Shown here: positions 47,401-56,444 of the stretch, piece by piece
Position numbering within the stretch: the stretch's first letter is position 1
How the letters are laid out: the number at the start of each line of letters is the position of its first letter
Position numbers and translations under genes: made by a program
The notes under the pieces: model-generated
Database searches by the model: none
What the model was told of the DNA's origin: nothing
What the model saw: only the letters and a program-made list of their open reading frames with translations
Assembly (NCBI GenBank): GCA_018806985.1
Contig: JADANN010000319.1
Span: 186,001 to 250,000, forward strand
Source of the DNA: Angiostrongylus vasorum
Lineage: Eukaryota; Nematoda; Chromadorea; Rhabditida; Metastrongylidae
Direction: 5' to 3'
DNA: 64,000 nucleotides

Positions 47401-50400
47401 CTAATCTTCCATATTGGAAGGCACGTAAAAAAAGCGGAGTTTTTTCGAGAAGCTGTTGACCATGTAATTGCCATAGAGTTTTTCGTCTTTTTGTGTTATT
47501 GAAGCGTTTGGCCTAGTAAATTTTATATCAGTATACCCTTCCAGGCCTTGAAGAAGGCGATGCTGCCGAAAGGTCAGCTACTGTTGTATTGTGTTGTGTT
47601 TTTTCTATGGAAGTAAATGTATGCTGTTTAACAACCTCGCGATTGCTGAACAAGAAAACGACGCATAGTCAACAGTGTCGAGACGTTCGACAGTGTCTTC
47701 GGCAAAGGGAAATTACAAATACGTTAGACAGGGGAAAATAACTATTCTCTCAAATGATGGTTAACCTTTTTCGCCACCATGTGCATTGCTTTCCACACGT
47801 ACGATCGTGCACGCTAGGGACCACACATAATGCCTTCATTACGTGCGCTTTTCGCTGGTTTATTGCATCACACAGAGCTTTTTTGCCAGCCTTTTCGTAG
47901 TCAATCGTGGACAGGTGCTCCTAATGTCCTACACTTGCGAACTACCTTGTAGAACATAGATGATGTCTTGGACATTGATTGGCAAAACTCCATTTTGCAC
48001 TTAGAAATATACGAATAAAAACAACTCGTTTCTCCAACGAGCTGATTGACCATAAATTTGAGTTGTGATGAACTATTACTACATGTTCGATCACTACAGT
48101 GACAATTCCTAAATTTTCTTGATTACCGAAAAACTACTGCTTATTTTCAAGTCACCAGCAAACTCGTAATAGCTGAAACTAGGCGTGAAGACGCGGTTTA
48201 TCCATGCTCTTAACTAACGGCCAACATGAGCGTAGTGACAATAGTAAGCACACCAAAAGAAGAAAAGGTGGAAAAGGTGGAGAAATTGTGGAAAATCCGT
48301 GAATATTTCCAACAACAGACTACTTATAAGATCTCACCTGAAGGATTTGTATAAATGCGATGTAGAAAACAAAAAGAAGAAACTGTTGACGAAAGGACTG
48401 ATAGCATTCGCCATCTCTCCATGTTAACACTATCCCACACAAGACACATGACAAGTAGTGATGCATTACCCACCAGCCTTTTATTCTGAAATGTAGTCAA
48501 CAACATATTTTGTCGAAAGCTTAAAAAGTGTGGATAAAAATACTTAATAGATAAAGTCATGAGAAAAAACTTTCTTGCGTAAAAAATGCTCTCAGATCAA
48601 ATCATATAGAATAGGATCTTTGGTATTCGCTGGCACGATATTTACTAAGAAAATAAACCACAAAGAATCTACAAAACTTTCCGAGATCCGTTGATAGTAA
48701 GAATGTTTTCACGTATCGTCAGTGTGCAATAATACCTGCAATCAGAAAAATCACCATGATTTTTGGAAGTTCACTAAGTGGCCTAAATGAGTACTAGATG
48801 ACTCAAAAGCTAGTAGGTATGCACCACGACTTCAGAGAGAAAACATGTTGATAGGATTTGAAACAATGAAAGAAAAAAATCCACACTATAAAATTTTACA
48901 AATCACACGATAACGCGCGATAAAACATACCAAACCATGAGGAAGTTGCCAATAGAGTCCATTAACCTCACAGGGAACAAAAACGAAAGCAAAACAACGA
49001 CGATAATGGCTATCGTTACTCGCCATTTGAATGCCTCGTAGTCCTAGATATGCCTCTTAGAGACTGTGAGGCTTTTCTTTTTCATAACTAAATAAAGCTG
49101 AAAAGTTTCTACGATCTGAAAAAATATGGCAGTATAGCCATAAATATACAGAACAGATTTTTAAACTAACGCTCTATTCCTTCAAATACGAACCTGCTTA
49201 TACCTATATTTATCGGACTTTGACAACAATGAAAGGTTGAGATTCTTTCCTGAAAAAACGTGAACTGTTGAGAAAACGACTTGGGGTGCTGTCAAAAAAT
49301 CTAGGCTTTTCATTCTTCCTTACCCTTGCGCTTCTTTAGCTTGATATATACGCTTGTCCCTAACCAAATTTTCCAGGAAATTAAAGGCAAACACAGTTCT
49401 TAACAAAACACCACTTATATTTTTCGTGTACTACTACAAACCTTAGCGGGGACTTTTCGCATTACCTTAGACTTTGACTTAAAGACTTAAACAACAGTGA
49501 ACTGCATACTACAGCGATACAGTCGAAGTCGAATCGAACTCTTCAACAGCCAAGTCCTCCTTCGCTTATGTAAAGTAAAGGATAGATATGTCGTACCACC
49601 GGTTCTACCCTCCGAAATTCGACATGCTATTTCATCGGTGAAAAATCAAAGCAGCACGAGGTCCGGACAGGATAGGACCTGAACACTTGAAGAACTTTCC
49701 GCCAGTCCTCGTAAACACAGTGGCTCGTTCGGGTGTGCATACGATACGTGCCTGAATGCAAGGTACCTAGTCAGTGGAAGTCCAGCAAGACCGCGTTATT
49801 GTTCAAGAAGGGTGACCTACACGATAAAGGCAACTATCGCCCAATCTGCTTGCTGTCTGTCGTCTACAAACTTTTCACTCGAGTCATCCTAAACAGGACT
49901 GGCAGAACACTAGACTAATTCGAAAAGGGTTTAGTACGATGAACCATATCCACACGATAACAAAACTCACTGAAGTATCGCGAGAGTACAAAAAACCGCT
50001 CTGTGTCAATTTCATCGATTTACAGAAGGCCTTTGATTCAAGATAGAGACAAGACTTTGAGATAGAAGCAGTCATGGAAGCCCTTGATAGTCAAGGAGTC
50101 AAGGATCTACTCAATAAATAGAGATTCTTCGTGAGCTGTACAAAAATTTCACAACGAAGATATCACCACTCTACAACGATATTAACATCGACGTCAAAAA
50201 GAGGGGTTAGGCAAGGCGATACCACCTCGCCAAAATTATTTAGCGCCACCCTCGAGAACGTCATCCGAACATTGAAATGGGACAACATGGGCGTGAAAAT
50301 CGATGGTCGGCAATTACACCATCTTCGCTTTACTGATGACATCGTCCTTAGTTGGATACATGGATACTTGGACGGTCCGTCTTCACGAATTGTGCGGACC

Positions 50401-53400
50401 CCAGCACATATGTCATTCGTTCCTTTCTCTCGCAGTCGTAGTCCATGGTGGTCTTGTTCGAGCATGGTAGCGCGTGCGAGTCTCATACCGTGATCTGTAA
50501 AACAACTGCAGCTGCGCGGTACAGGTGATTAATTTTGTTTACGAACACGTCCGCCCAACGTCCTGGGTGGTCGTCCTGGGGGGACATTTGCATTCTCTTG
50601 GAGTCCAATCTACTGTTCTCTTTCGTCCATCTGTCGTCCGTTCTTCTCATTATGTGATCAGCCTATCTATGTTTCGCTATCGATGTATAATCTCCTGGAT
50701 CTCGAAGATGTGGCAGATTTCGAAGGTCAGAGCTTCGCATTCCGGCTAGATAATGAGAGTGCCGGTTATATTTCAGAAGACATCGCTCAAGCTCTCTGTG
50801 AGTAGTGCGAAGCATTCTTGACGTAGTTGAAGTATCAACCCACGTCTCCGCAGCACAAAAGAGGGCTGGGAGGACCGTAGAATCGAAGAGATGAGCGCGG
50901 ATTTTCGGGTCCTTCAGTTGGTTGGTGGCTTCTTTGAGAGGCCCGAATGCGGCCCAAGCTGCTCTCCTTCTTCTATCTATTTCCTCCTTCACGTTGTTTT
51001 CTATGTTCATTGATCGCCCAAGGTATACGTACGAGGTGGTCTCTGCAATGAGAGAGCCATCCAATTCAATTTTTCGCCTTCGCATCATGGGGTTTTTCAT
51101 AAACTGGGTCTTCTTTCGATTTATGCAAAGTCCGATCTTTTTCTCCGCTTCGTTGAGCTCGTTGATCATCACCTCTGCTTCGCTAGTACTTCTTCAGAAG
51201 ATGACAATGTCGTCAGCAAAACGAAGGTTTGATAGGAATTTTCCATCAATACATATGCCTTTCTCATACCAATCGTGTGACTTCATTATCCACTGCAGTG
51301 CGGTAATGAACAGCTTTGGCGATATTGTGTCGCCCTGTCGAACACCTTTTCCTATGGGTATGGTAAGAGGCCGATGGAAAAGCTGTATTTTCGTAGTGCA
51401 GTTCCGATAACAGTCGCATAGAGTTCTTATGTAGGACGGGTCCACTCCTTGAAGATGAACGAAGATGGTCATCAGCCCAGCCAGCCCTTACATCGTCTTT
51501 ACAGCACCAAACATTACCCAAACGGAACGAAAGCTTGCCGACTTTGATAAAGCCTGTGGAAAGATTGGTTTTCGACTAAATCTCACAAAAACGATGTTAA
51601 TGAAGAACGGATTGGTTTCATATGCTCCATCCACGCTCAACAGAACGAATATCTCCGAATGCTCCAGTTATGTCTATCTAGGTCGGGAAATCAATATGAT
51701 GAACGACTTAGCTCCACAGCCCAGCAGAAGGAAACGAGCGGCTTGGGAGCGCGGATGTAGTGAAGAGAACGAAGAACACCCGACTCGGTGCCCACCTTTT
51801 CGACTCAACGGTACTTCCTGCCCTAACGTATGCGTCAGAAACCTGGTCGCTGCGTAAGCAGGATGAAAGATTACTCAGCGTTATCGAACGTGCGGTCGAA
51901 AGGGCGATGCTAGGAGTATCCCGTTTCACACAAGTGAAAGATGGGATCCGAAGATCCGACCTGCGTCAACGATCAAAAATCGAAGATGCCATTCTGTACG
52001 CCAAACAGTCGAAAATAAGGTGGGCCGGACACGTAATGCGTATGAACGAACACCGATGGACAAGAGCCGTTAGTGACTGGATTCCTCGGGATGTCAAACG
52101 TACTGCAGGAAGACCACCGACCCGATGATCAGAAATCTTCACGAAGAGCCTAGAAGAAAAAATATGATGCTCAACGAGTCCCTACAGCAAACAGAACCCA
52201 CTGGATTACTTTTGCACGCGACAGGGAAAAATGGAAGATTTACTGGCGCCCGCTCGAGTCACTAGGCGATCAACGGGAGTACAGGTGATACAGGTGATAC
52301 AAGTGACTTAAAGAAACTAATTTTCAGCCTTTGCGTCAATATCATATAATTTCTTAAACAGCAAATTTCGCTGAATTTTTATTTAAACGTCTTCGTCTTT
52401 TTTATAGTATCCTGCGTACAATTTAGGGCTACTAACAGTTTCAATATCATTCTTATGTCTCAACGGCATACCGCTTCATCGTGGGTGAGGGGTGCTCCAG
52501 AGTGTCGGGGCTGCGATGTACAGCGGGGGATTAATCCCCCGCTCACAAAAGGGTGTTCCAAAATGAGAAGGAGTCCGGCGTTTCCATCAGGAAGCCCACT
52601 TAGAGTAGTGTGAACTAATACCAGGATCCACCACCGTCCTAGTATCAAGCTAATCGCATGGTGGCAAACCTCCCTCTGATCCACAAAGACGACGACTACC
52701 TGTGGTGGCGACGAGTTGGGGAACACGTTGGCTAGGTTGGCCTTGGGATTCCAGTGAATCACAGTGGCTAGACGACCAAAACTCCGGAAAAGTGGAAGTT
52801 TTTTCTGAGGCCCAACCGACCAATGAAGATGGGCCGAGTAAATATATCGGTTTTAACACAACCATTTCCCAGACAAACTAGCAATACAATTTTTATTCAA
52901 CACCACTACACGAAATAATTCCTCTGTAGTTAACGAATCAGCGTGGCCGACGTGCTCCTGAGTAATGAGTGACCTATATCGTATAGCACTGACGGCATAC
53001 CACATCACAGCCTCCAGTAGGAGGTCGACGATTCAATCTCGAAACCAAGAGAAAGATTTTAGCCTCCCAGAGAAAACAACTGGCTTTTCAACCAGCAATA
53101 AACAAGCTTTAGCACCCTGAAAACTGGAAATGATGTATACTGAAATAACCTGAGATCTAATCAAGTCTTGAGTTGCAGAGGATTTAAATCTAGTCGCCTC
53201 TAATAATCCTTCATGAAATCGAATGTATGGCGCATTACACTGAGATTGATTGAAGTTGAGAACACTATCCTTTATATATGTATTCAGTTGTTCTACTTTT
53301 TCGACGAAGTTTGAATACCGATTTTGCGGTGCTTATCTGAAAGATGCTACACGATACAATGAATCCAGTTAAGACTGAGGATACCAACTATCCACACCTA

Positions 53401-56180
53401 CTTTCTATTACATAGACCCTCCGAAGATTTCCGACTTGCTCATCAAATTTGTCTCAGGCCTGTTGCAATTTCAAGTACGTTACTTTCAGCTTTATCTATA
53501 GATGCAAATGTAAAAGTTATTCTCAGCTTGAATGGTTTTTAAGTCAACGTTTTTCAATTCTAACAAGAGCTTACATATGAGCACTCGAAGATGAACCCGA
53601 AAACTAACGAGACTTCTACGATAACGTTTAATATTTACTTTGTTCCGATCAATAAGTCACTATTCTTGAATTTCTGTTTTGTTATACAGTTTTCCAAAAA
53701 AGTGACACTACTATTCTAAGGCAGGCTATTTATTTATAAGACAACCTACGAAGAAACACAAAAAAGCGAACTGCTAAATCTTTCGGAAACCTGTGTCTCA
53801 ACATTCGTCCCTAGTAGCGAATACGTTTATGGGAGGAACTTTAATTTCTGTGCGTTCACTTCACTTAATTCTGAATATCGAACGGTTTTTTGCAAAACAG
53901 TGGCCCTTCTGAGAAAACTGACCACAAGTAGCCACAAAGTCAACTTTATCTGCAAGTCGAAAAATTGGAATCGATCATGCACCTCACCTAAGATCAATGA
54001 CAGGTAAAAGCCGTTATCCTGCACTGGAAGTTCAGCCTCTAACTCTTTCAATTTTGTACGAGCGTCAGTCATTTCGTCACGGATTTTCGCAATAGTTTCC
54101 TTCAATTCGGGTTTGTCGCGTTCGACTCTACAATAGAATTTGTTAACAGCAGCAATATTTCATCTGCTTTCATTAGATCGCCGTGAAACAACAACTGACC
54201 CTAGTGGTATAAATTTTACAACTACCAACAGAAAATATTCCTCGTGAAATATCCTCTATCTTTCACCGTAACATGTCTTGCACTGATCATGTATTTGTGT
54301 TTGTTATTCCTGTTCTGTAACACATTGTATCATAAATTACTTGACACAACACCCGTATACCTACCCTACCTTGATGCTCCCTTTTTAACCATCGGACACG
54401 CCACCGGACCCTGCAACATTGCTTGGTCACGTAACCCCCGCGACCAATCGCCATTCCCATGGATGGTAGTAACGCTCCAAGCAGTGCCAATGACGAGGCG
54501 TGAAGATCGCCGTCACTCCTCATCACTTAATCCTCCCGCTTAATGTTCTCCATTCACAACTCCTTCGGTTCGCTAAGCTAGGAATAGTGTTATATAAAGT
54601 CGTTTGCTCTTACATAAGAGCGCGTATAGCGCAGTGGTTAGAGACTCCCCTGCAATACACATGGGATCGATCCACGCGCCGCAGGCTTACCAAGCCTTCC
54701 ATCACTCCGGTGTCGGCAACAGGTACCAGACCTGTCTGGGAAGGCAGCGACATTGGCTGAATATATCGGAAGGCCACCGCAAGTCATTGTACAGGCTAGA
54801 TATGCATTCAATCACCTCTAACGATAAAGTCGAATGTATGCTGCATCCCTCAGGAATTGGTCCATGCCGAGAGCTTTATTCTTTATTCATTATGCTCCTG
54901 CATTATCAACGTAGTGAGGTCATCATCAATCGTTGTTTAATCACTGTGGTTTGTTAATCTAGTAACTTTCAAATACTAGCACCGTTTATAAGTACTCTAC
55001 AAAAAGCCACCGTTGCCACATCAAATTCTTTACTTACATTTCCCCTACGCCCATATCCACTGATATCTTTTGTTGCACTTATGTGATGTGTGAATCTTCT
55101 TGTTCGTCGCTAGTATAACATCATCGCCATCTCAATCTTGAACAGTGGCCGTGTAAATACCTACACTGTTGTACTTACACTAAATTATTAAGCAAACAGT
55201 ATTTCTAATTACATCTCATAAAGGATAGAAAGGATAAAGCTCTCGGCGCTGATCAATCCCCTGAGGGATGCGCCGTGTATTCGACTTCATTAAGCATCGT
55301 TTGGAGGTGATTGAATGCATATCTGATCTTTACAATGACTCGCGGTGGCCTACCGATGAATCCAGTCAGTGCAGCTGTCCTCCCAGACAAGTCTGGTACC
55401 AATTTGCGGACCTCGGAGGAAAGGAGGGCTTGGTGAACCATGAGCGCTGGGATCGATTCCACGTGTGTGTCCCAGTGACGCCTCCAACCACTGCGCCACA
55501 CGCGCCCTATTATTGGCCTTGTGGCCTAATGGAATTACATCTTATATCCTCACAAACCCAATGCATAATGCTCTACATCATTGTTAGTGGAATTTGTTAC
55601 TTTTACTACTATTGCGCGCTGAACCAATTTACTTGTAATTTGCTTTGTATACACTCCTAATATCATTGCATTTCTTACAAATGTTACGTATGTAAACAGT
55701 TTAATTACCCAGGCTTCAGGCTTGGCAAATCGCTATGAAACAATAAGACCCGCGTGAAAGGACCATAACACACCAACGAAAACATCACGACACTATCCAC
55801 AAGTAGTTCGTCAACTCTGTCCAAGGAAGGAGCCTCCACAAAAACAGCCATTGGAAATGCCTTTGGAGAAATCATGGCAATCCGAATTTCAGCACTCTTT
55901 ACTATGGGAATAAATGAAACTTGGTCTAGAAAACTATGGCAAAAATGTATTTGAACTGAGATACAGAATTTCAAAACTGACTTTGAAAACTATTCTTGCG
56001 AGAACCTTTTGAGAGGCGCTTTAAAAGAAACTGTAAAAACAACCACATAAAAAACACTCACTTTTTAATAGAATCCCGAAAGTTCCCGAGGACATAGTTA
56101 TAGTGCTTCACTGCTTTCAAACCAGATTCTTGTACTTTTGTAAGCTCTGACAGTTTCTTGATGTATTCATCATGAATATC
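38267..56180 (-). CDS. tmem-120: TMEM120 homologue (multi-exon, 5' end missing)
   Basis: Nine exons in consistent phase encode about 330 residues; human TMEM120A has about 343. Order along the protein: N-terminal coiled coil (two exons), the family signature [10 protein letters not shown] followed by NLSLLSK, a first membrane exon, [58 protein letters not shown], then VGNIVTT and a charged C-terminus. All of these are TMEM120 landmarks. The family (TMEM120A/TACAN/NET29) consists of multi-pass proteins of the nuclear envelope and ER with a fold like fatty-acid elongases and a bound coenzyme A; a mechanosensory role is debated. The homology is seen in the sequence; function here is inferred. 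Exons total about 1 kb of an 18-kb span, and introns carry most transposons of this region. A likely poly(A) signal (AATAAA) lies at 38248-38253. The first exon (start codon) was not found and may lie beyond 56.2 kb or outside the window. Confidence 0.93.
38584..39050 (+). mobile_element. SINE-A copy with internal tandem duplication
   Basis: A complete copy in the last TMEM120 intron, longer than the others because a 90-bp segment (from GTACAGCAGGGGATTC through AGAGTAAACCAATAC) is present twice, at 38647-38736 and 38737-38825. The second unit has a short deletion and a few substitutions. Confidence 0.87.
39333..39398 (-). CDS. tmem-120: TMEM120 small exon ([10 protein letters not shown])
   Basis: This 66-bp exon lies between acceptor TATCTTTAG and donor GTATAT and encodes [17 protein letters not shown] and then AGQWQ in phase 0. 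It matches the human segment FWQLFNALTLFNL and the WQ that precedes the last exon. The intron before it (3.7 kb) holds a degraded RTE-2 LINE, SINEs and a hammerhead-bearing palindrome. Confidence 0.94.
39885..40200. mobile_element. Inverted-tail PLE-derived element in a TMEM120 intron
   Basis: The left arm CACACCATTTATTTATGG and the right arm GTAAATAAATGGTGTAG are inverted copies. Next to them are diverged hammerhead-like blocks: minus strand at 39917-39955 (GAGGCTGAGAAGAAGGC) and plus strand at 40130-40172 (CGAGGCTCCGAAACACGGCG). The cores are decayed. About 315 bp, no coding frame. Confidence 0.65.
40555..41960 (-). mobile_element. Old, degraded RTE-2 LINE in a TMEM120 intron
   Basis: The minus strand retains [31 protein letters not shown], the block [20 protein letters not shown] (compare [19 protein letters not shown] in the younger copy) and [19 protein letters not shown]. 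Many stops. Upstream similarity to about 41960 is weak. Confidence 0.65.
42155..42430 (+). mobile_element. SINE-B copy
   Basis: Plus orientation: GGAGGCGCGTGTAGCACAGT head, ATAGGATTGATCCCC box B, AAGCTTTCCATCCTTCCGGG body, GACGCCGAGAGTTCTAT end. It is preceded by an AT dinucleotide tract (42124-42140). In a TMEM120 intron. Confidence 0.85.
42506..42800 (-). mobile_element. SINE-B, degraded, with an insert
   Basis: It begins GGGATAAAGCACTCAGTGC and GGATGCGCCATCCATTCG, then about 90 bp of unrelated sequence, then CATATATCAGGTCAGTGC and TCTGACACCAATGTGCCGAG. The head is lost. Confidence 0.6.
42862..42960 (+). repeat. tRNA-like repeat related to family D, truncated
   Basis: GAGGGTTCGAAGCCTATGTG and GAGGTTCACGGTTTTGCTCA match the repeat at 37777. 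It ends early. Confidence 0.5.
43091..43228 (-). CDS. tmem-120: TMEM120 exon ([15 protein letters not shown])
   Basis: This 138-bp exon from TACTTTCAG to GTAAGT has exactly 46 codons in phase 0. It encodes [16 protein letters not shown], then [16 protein letters not shown], then [13 protein letters not shown]. It aligns with human YYYQSGCLYRLRALGE, MDLTVEGF and LTFLLPF. An internal GTCTCA could be mistaken for a donor, but the family alignment and the good GTAAGT further on favour the longer exon. Confidence 0.94.
43584..43859 (-). mobile_element. SINE-B copy
   Basis: Complete: GCTCTCGGCCTTGGTCAATC, CGAGCCAGTGCTGCTATCCT, CCGACCCCGGAGGGAAGG, GGGGTCGATCCC (box B). In the TMEM120 intron, next to the PLE pair. 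Confidence 0.87.
44099..44138 (-). ncRNA. Hammerhead-like motif in the PLE left tail
   Basis: On the minus strand: CTGAAGA, an extra A, a hairpin GGCGATACTGCC (four pairs with one G-U), GAAAC, GTC. All core positions are kept. Stem I (GGCC with AGCT) has a C-A mismatch next to the cleavage site. Its mirror copy at 47541-47580 has TTGAAGA and GAAAGGTC and is damaged. Confidence 0.5.
44450..46296 (-). pseudogene. Penelope-like element ORF: RT plus GIY-YIG endonuclease
   Basis: The element reads right to left. The reverse transcriptase begins at 46296 and is open to 45475, with PLE landmarks [33 protein letters not shown] and [11 protein letters not shown]. It continues in broken frames through the catalytic region near 45290, where the usual Y-x-D-D appears as YIDN (second Asp replaced). 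It then enters the C-terminal domain at 44460-44924: a Cys/His knuckle ([12 protein letters not shown]) followed by the GIY-YIG nuclease ([24 protein letters not shown]). Stops, frame changes and YIDN mean it is not active as written. It lies in a TMEM120 intron. Confidence 0.9.
46313..47162 (+). pseudogene. Second Penelope-like ORF copy, 5'-truncated
   Basis: This is a plus-strand copy of the C-terminal RT and GIY-YIG region of the adjacent minus-strand element. It starts just before the catalytic motif ([11 protein letters not shown]) and has [15 protein letters not shown], then the nuclease part at 46815-47162 ([42 protein letters not shown]). It differs by scattered substitutions and frame breaks. 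It meets the other copy head to head near 46330. Confidence 0.88.
48338..48485 (-). CDS. tmem-120: TMEM120 exon ([10 protein letters not shown])
   Basis: The exon lies between acceptor CATTTCAG and donor GTGAGA and is 148 bp. It encodes [17 protein letters not shown], then [16 protein letters not shown] and a hydrophobic end IAFIQILQ. This is the most conserved part of the family (human IKGWWVFHHY and LTWPDG). The His-His pair is kept. The following intron (43229-48337) contains the inverted pair of Penelope-like elements. Confidence 0.95.
48682..48735 (-). CDS. tmem-120: TMEM120 exon ([11 protein letters not shown]) with non-GT donor
   Basis: This 54-bp exon after acceptor TTGCAG encodes [17 protein letters not shown] plus CG. 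The family pattern (human [24 protein letters not shown], over two exons) requires the splice to fall after CG, completing arginine with the A that starts the next exon. The intron there starts GAAAGT rather than GTAAGT. The nearest GT, four bases on, breaks the frame. This is either a rare GA-AG intron, a mutation, or an assembly error. Confidence 0.88.
48931..49043 (-). CDS. tmem-120: TMEM120 exon (first membrane segments)
   Basis: The exon runs from acceptor ATATCTAG to donor GTATGT and has 37 codons plus TG. It starts DYEAFKWRV and continues through a strongly hydrophobic stretch ([13 protein letters not shown]) into [11 protein letters not shown]. It aligns with the human EYEKFKL segment and the following membrane helices. 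The split tryptophan (TG|G) joins the [11 protein letters not shown] exon. Confidence 0.92.
49194..49249 (-). CDS. tmem-120: TMEM120 small exon (NLSLLSK...YRYKQ)
   Basis: This 56-bp exon lies between acceptor TTTTTCAG and donor GTTCGT. It encodes [18 protein letters not shown] after the split glycine. It aligns residue for residue with the human segment NVNVTLLSKQAKFAYKD. It enters in phase 1 and leaves in phase 0. The donor is weak, but the alternative site eight bases upstream (GTATAA) would lose the conserved YK and break the frame. Confidence 0.9.
49500..52310 (+). mobile_element. RTE-1 LINE interrupted by an RTE-2 insertion
   Basis: The RT domain begins near 49560 ([59 protein letters not shown]) and stops at 50350. 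It resumes at 51490 with [20 protein letters not shown] and [20 protein letters not shown], then [13 protein letters not shown] and the 3' end, which has CAGGTGATA repeats at about 52282-52306. The insertion splits the RT right after the catalytic block (here FTDD, not FADD). It lies in a TMEM120 intron on the opposite strand. Confidence 0.9.
50351..51489 (-). mobile_element. RTE-2 LINE, 5'-truncated, nested in RTE-1
   Basis: The minus strand shows [87 protein letters not shown], and a 3' end CGTCCAAGTATCCATG. It is bounded by an imperfect 12-bp target duplication: ACATCGTCCTTA at 50339-50350 and ACATCGTCTTTA at 51490-51501. The frame is broken after FADDIVIF. Confidence 0.92.
52458..52848 (+). 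mobile_element. SINE-A copy
   Basis: A diverged full-length copy (TTCATCGTGGGTGAGGGG, GCGATGTACAGCGGGGGATT, GGCGTTTCCATCAGGAAGCC, CTCTGATCCACAAAGACG) whose 3' end has degraded (GGGCCGAGTAAATATATC). In the large TMEM120 intron. Confidence 0.8.
53205..53278 (+). mobile_element. SINE-B 3' end fragment
   Basis: The last ~70 bp only: ATGAAATCGAATGTATGGCG, GATTGATTGAAGTTGAGAAC, ATCCTTTAT. Confidence 0.6.
53988..54127 (-). CDS. tmem-120: TMEM120 exon (coiled coil part 2 and [10 protein letters not shown])
   Basis: The exon runs from acceptor TTGTAG to donor GTGAGG. It encodes [15 protein letters not shown], then a Lys/Glu-rich helix, then [16 protein letters not shown]. The last part aligns with human TMEM120A at YLPKKNGLYLSLVLG. 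The final glycine codon is split (G|GA). The open frame continues 167 bases past the donor, but the protein family shows that splicing must occur here. The next intron is 4.7 kb and contains the nested LINEs. Confidence 0.92.
54618..54895 (+). mobile_element. SINE-B copy
   Basis: Plus orientation: GAGCGCGTATAGCGCAGTGG (box A), GGGATCGATCC (box B), CCAAGCCTTCCATCACTCCG, and the end ATGCCGAGAGCTTTATTC. Within the TMEM120 intron 54128-56061. Confidence 0.87.
55229..55507 (-). mobile_element. SINE-B copy
   Basis: Complete and well preserved: GATAAAGCTCTCGGCGCTGA, TTCGACTTCATTAAGCATCG, GCTGGGATCGATTCCACGTG and CCACTGCGCCACACGCGCCC. Same intron as the plus-strand copy at 54618, in opposite orientation. 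Confidence 0.88.
56062..56180 (-). CDS. tmem-120: TMEM120 exon (N-terminal coiled coil, part 1)
   Basis: Acceptor CTTTAG and donor GTGAGT bound 39 codons plus two bases, beginning [15 protein letters not shown]. The segment is charged and heptad-like and matches the TMEM120 N-terminal region around the human motif LEELTKLQ. It leaves phase 2 and joins the next exon across a lysine codon (AA|A). The preceding exon must end in phase 0. The downstream intron (54128-56061) holds two SINE-B copies in opposite orientations. Confidence 0.85.
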
Positions 56181-56444
56181 CTAAAGGCTCACATATATAG
56201 TAGTTAAACTTATTTAGATTATATTACACGTCGAAATTATATAGTAAGAAACACTGTAGATATGCGGAAGAATACCGTTTTTGCACCCTAACAAAGAAAT
56301 AGCTTATTGTGGTATCCTATATATTCCACCATCAATCTATAATAACTACAAGGCTGCAAGTAGTAGAAAGGACTTTTATGTTGTTAACTGCACAAACCCT
56401 ATAATTCTTATTATTATAATTAATCACAGTATAAGTCCTACAAA

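Larger units (their letters stand above)
43985..47665. mobile_element. Head-to-head pair of Penelope-like elements
   Basis: The outer ~400 bp at each end are inverted copies of each other: the sequence at 44020-44140 (TTGTTCAGCAATCGCGAGG onward) reappears reversed at 47540-47665. The left element runs leftward from about 46330 and includes most of the RT; the right one runs rightward and is 5'-truncated. Both 3' tails point outward and each carries a hammerhead-like motif. The pair sits in the TMEM120 intron between 48337 and 43229. Inverted PLE copies are known from other animals; the head-to-head geometry is seen directly here. Confidence 0.88.

Noticed and set aside
53827..53987. Continuation of the TMEM120 exon frame past its donor ([13 protein letters not shown]).
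   Set aside because: The sequence after the GTGAGG donor does not match the family, whereas the exon at 49194-49249 does and fits the phase.
54244..54543. Plus-strand frame with a hydrophobic start resembling a secreted protein.
   Set aside because: It begins at a non-ATG codon, lies inside a TMEM120 intron, and the reverse strand is equally open; no family match.
55768..55932. Minus-strand frame after a TTTTCTAG acceptor ([26 protein letters not shown]) between two TMEM120 exons.
   Set aside because: TMEM120 proteins have no such segment, and the flanking exons already join in phase without it. The plus strand is also open.
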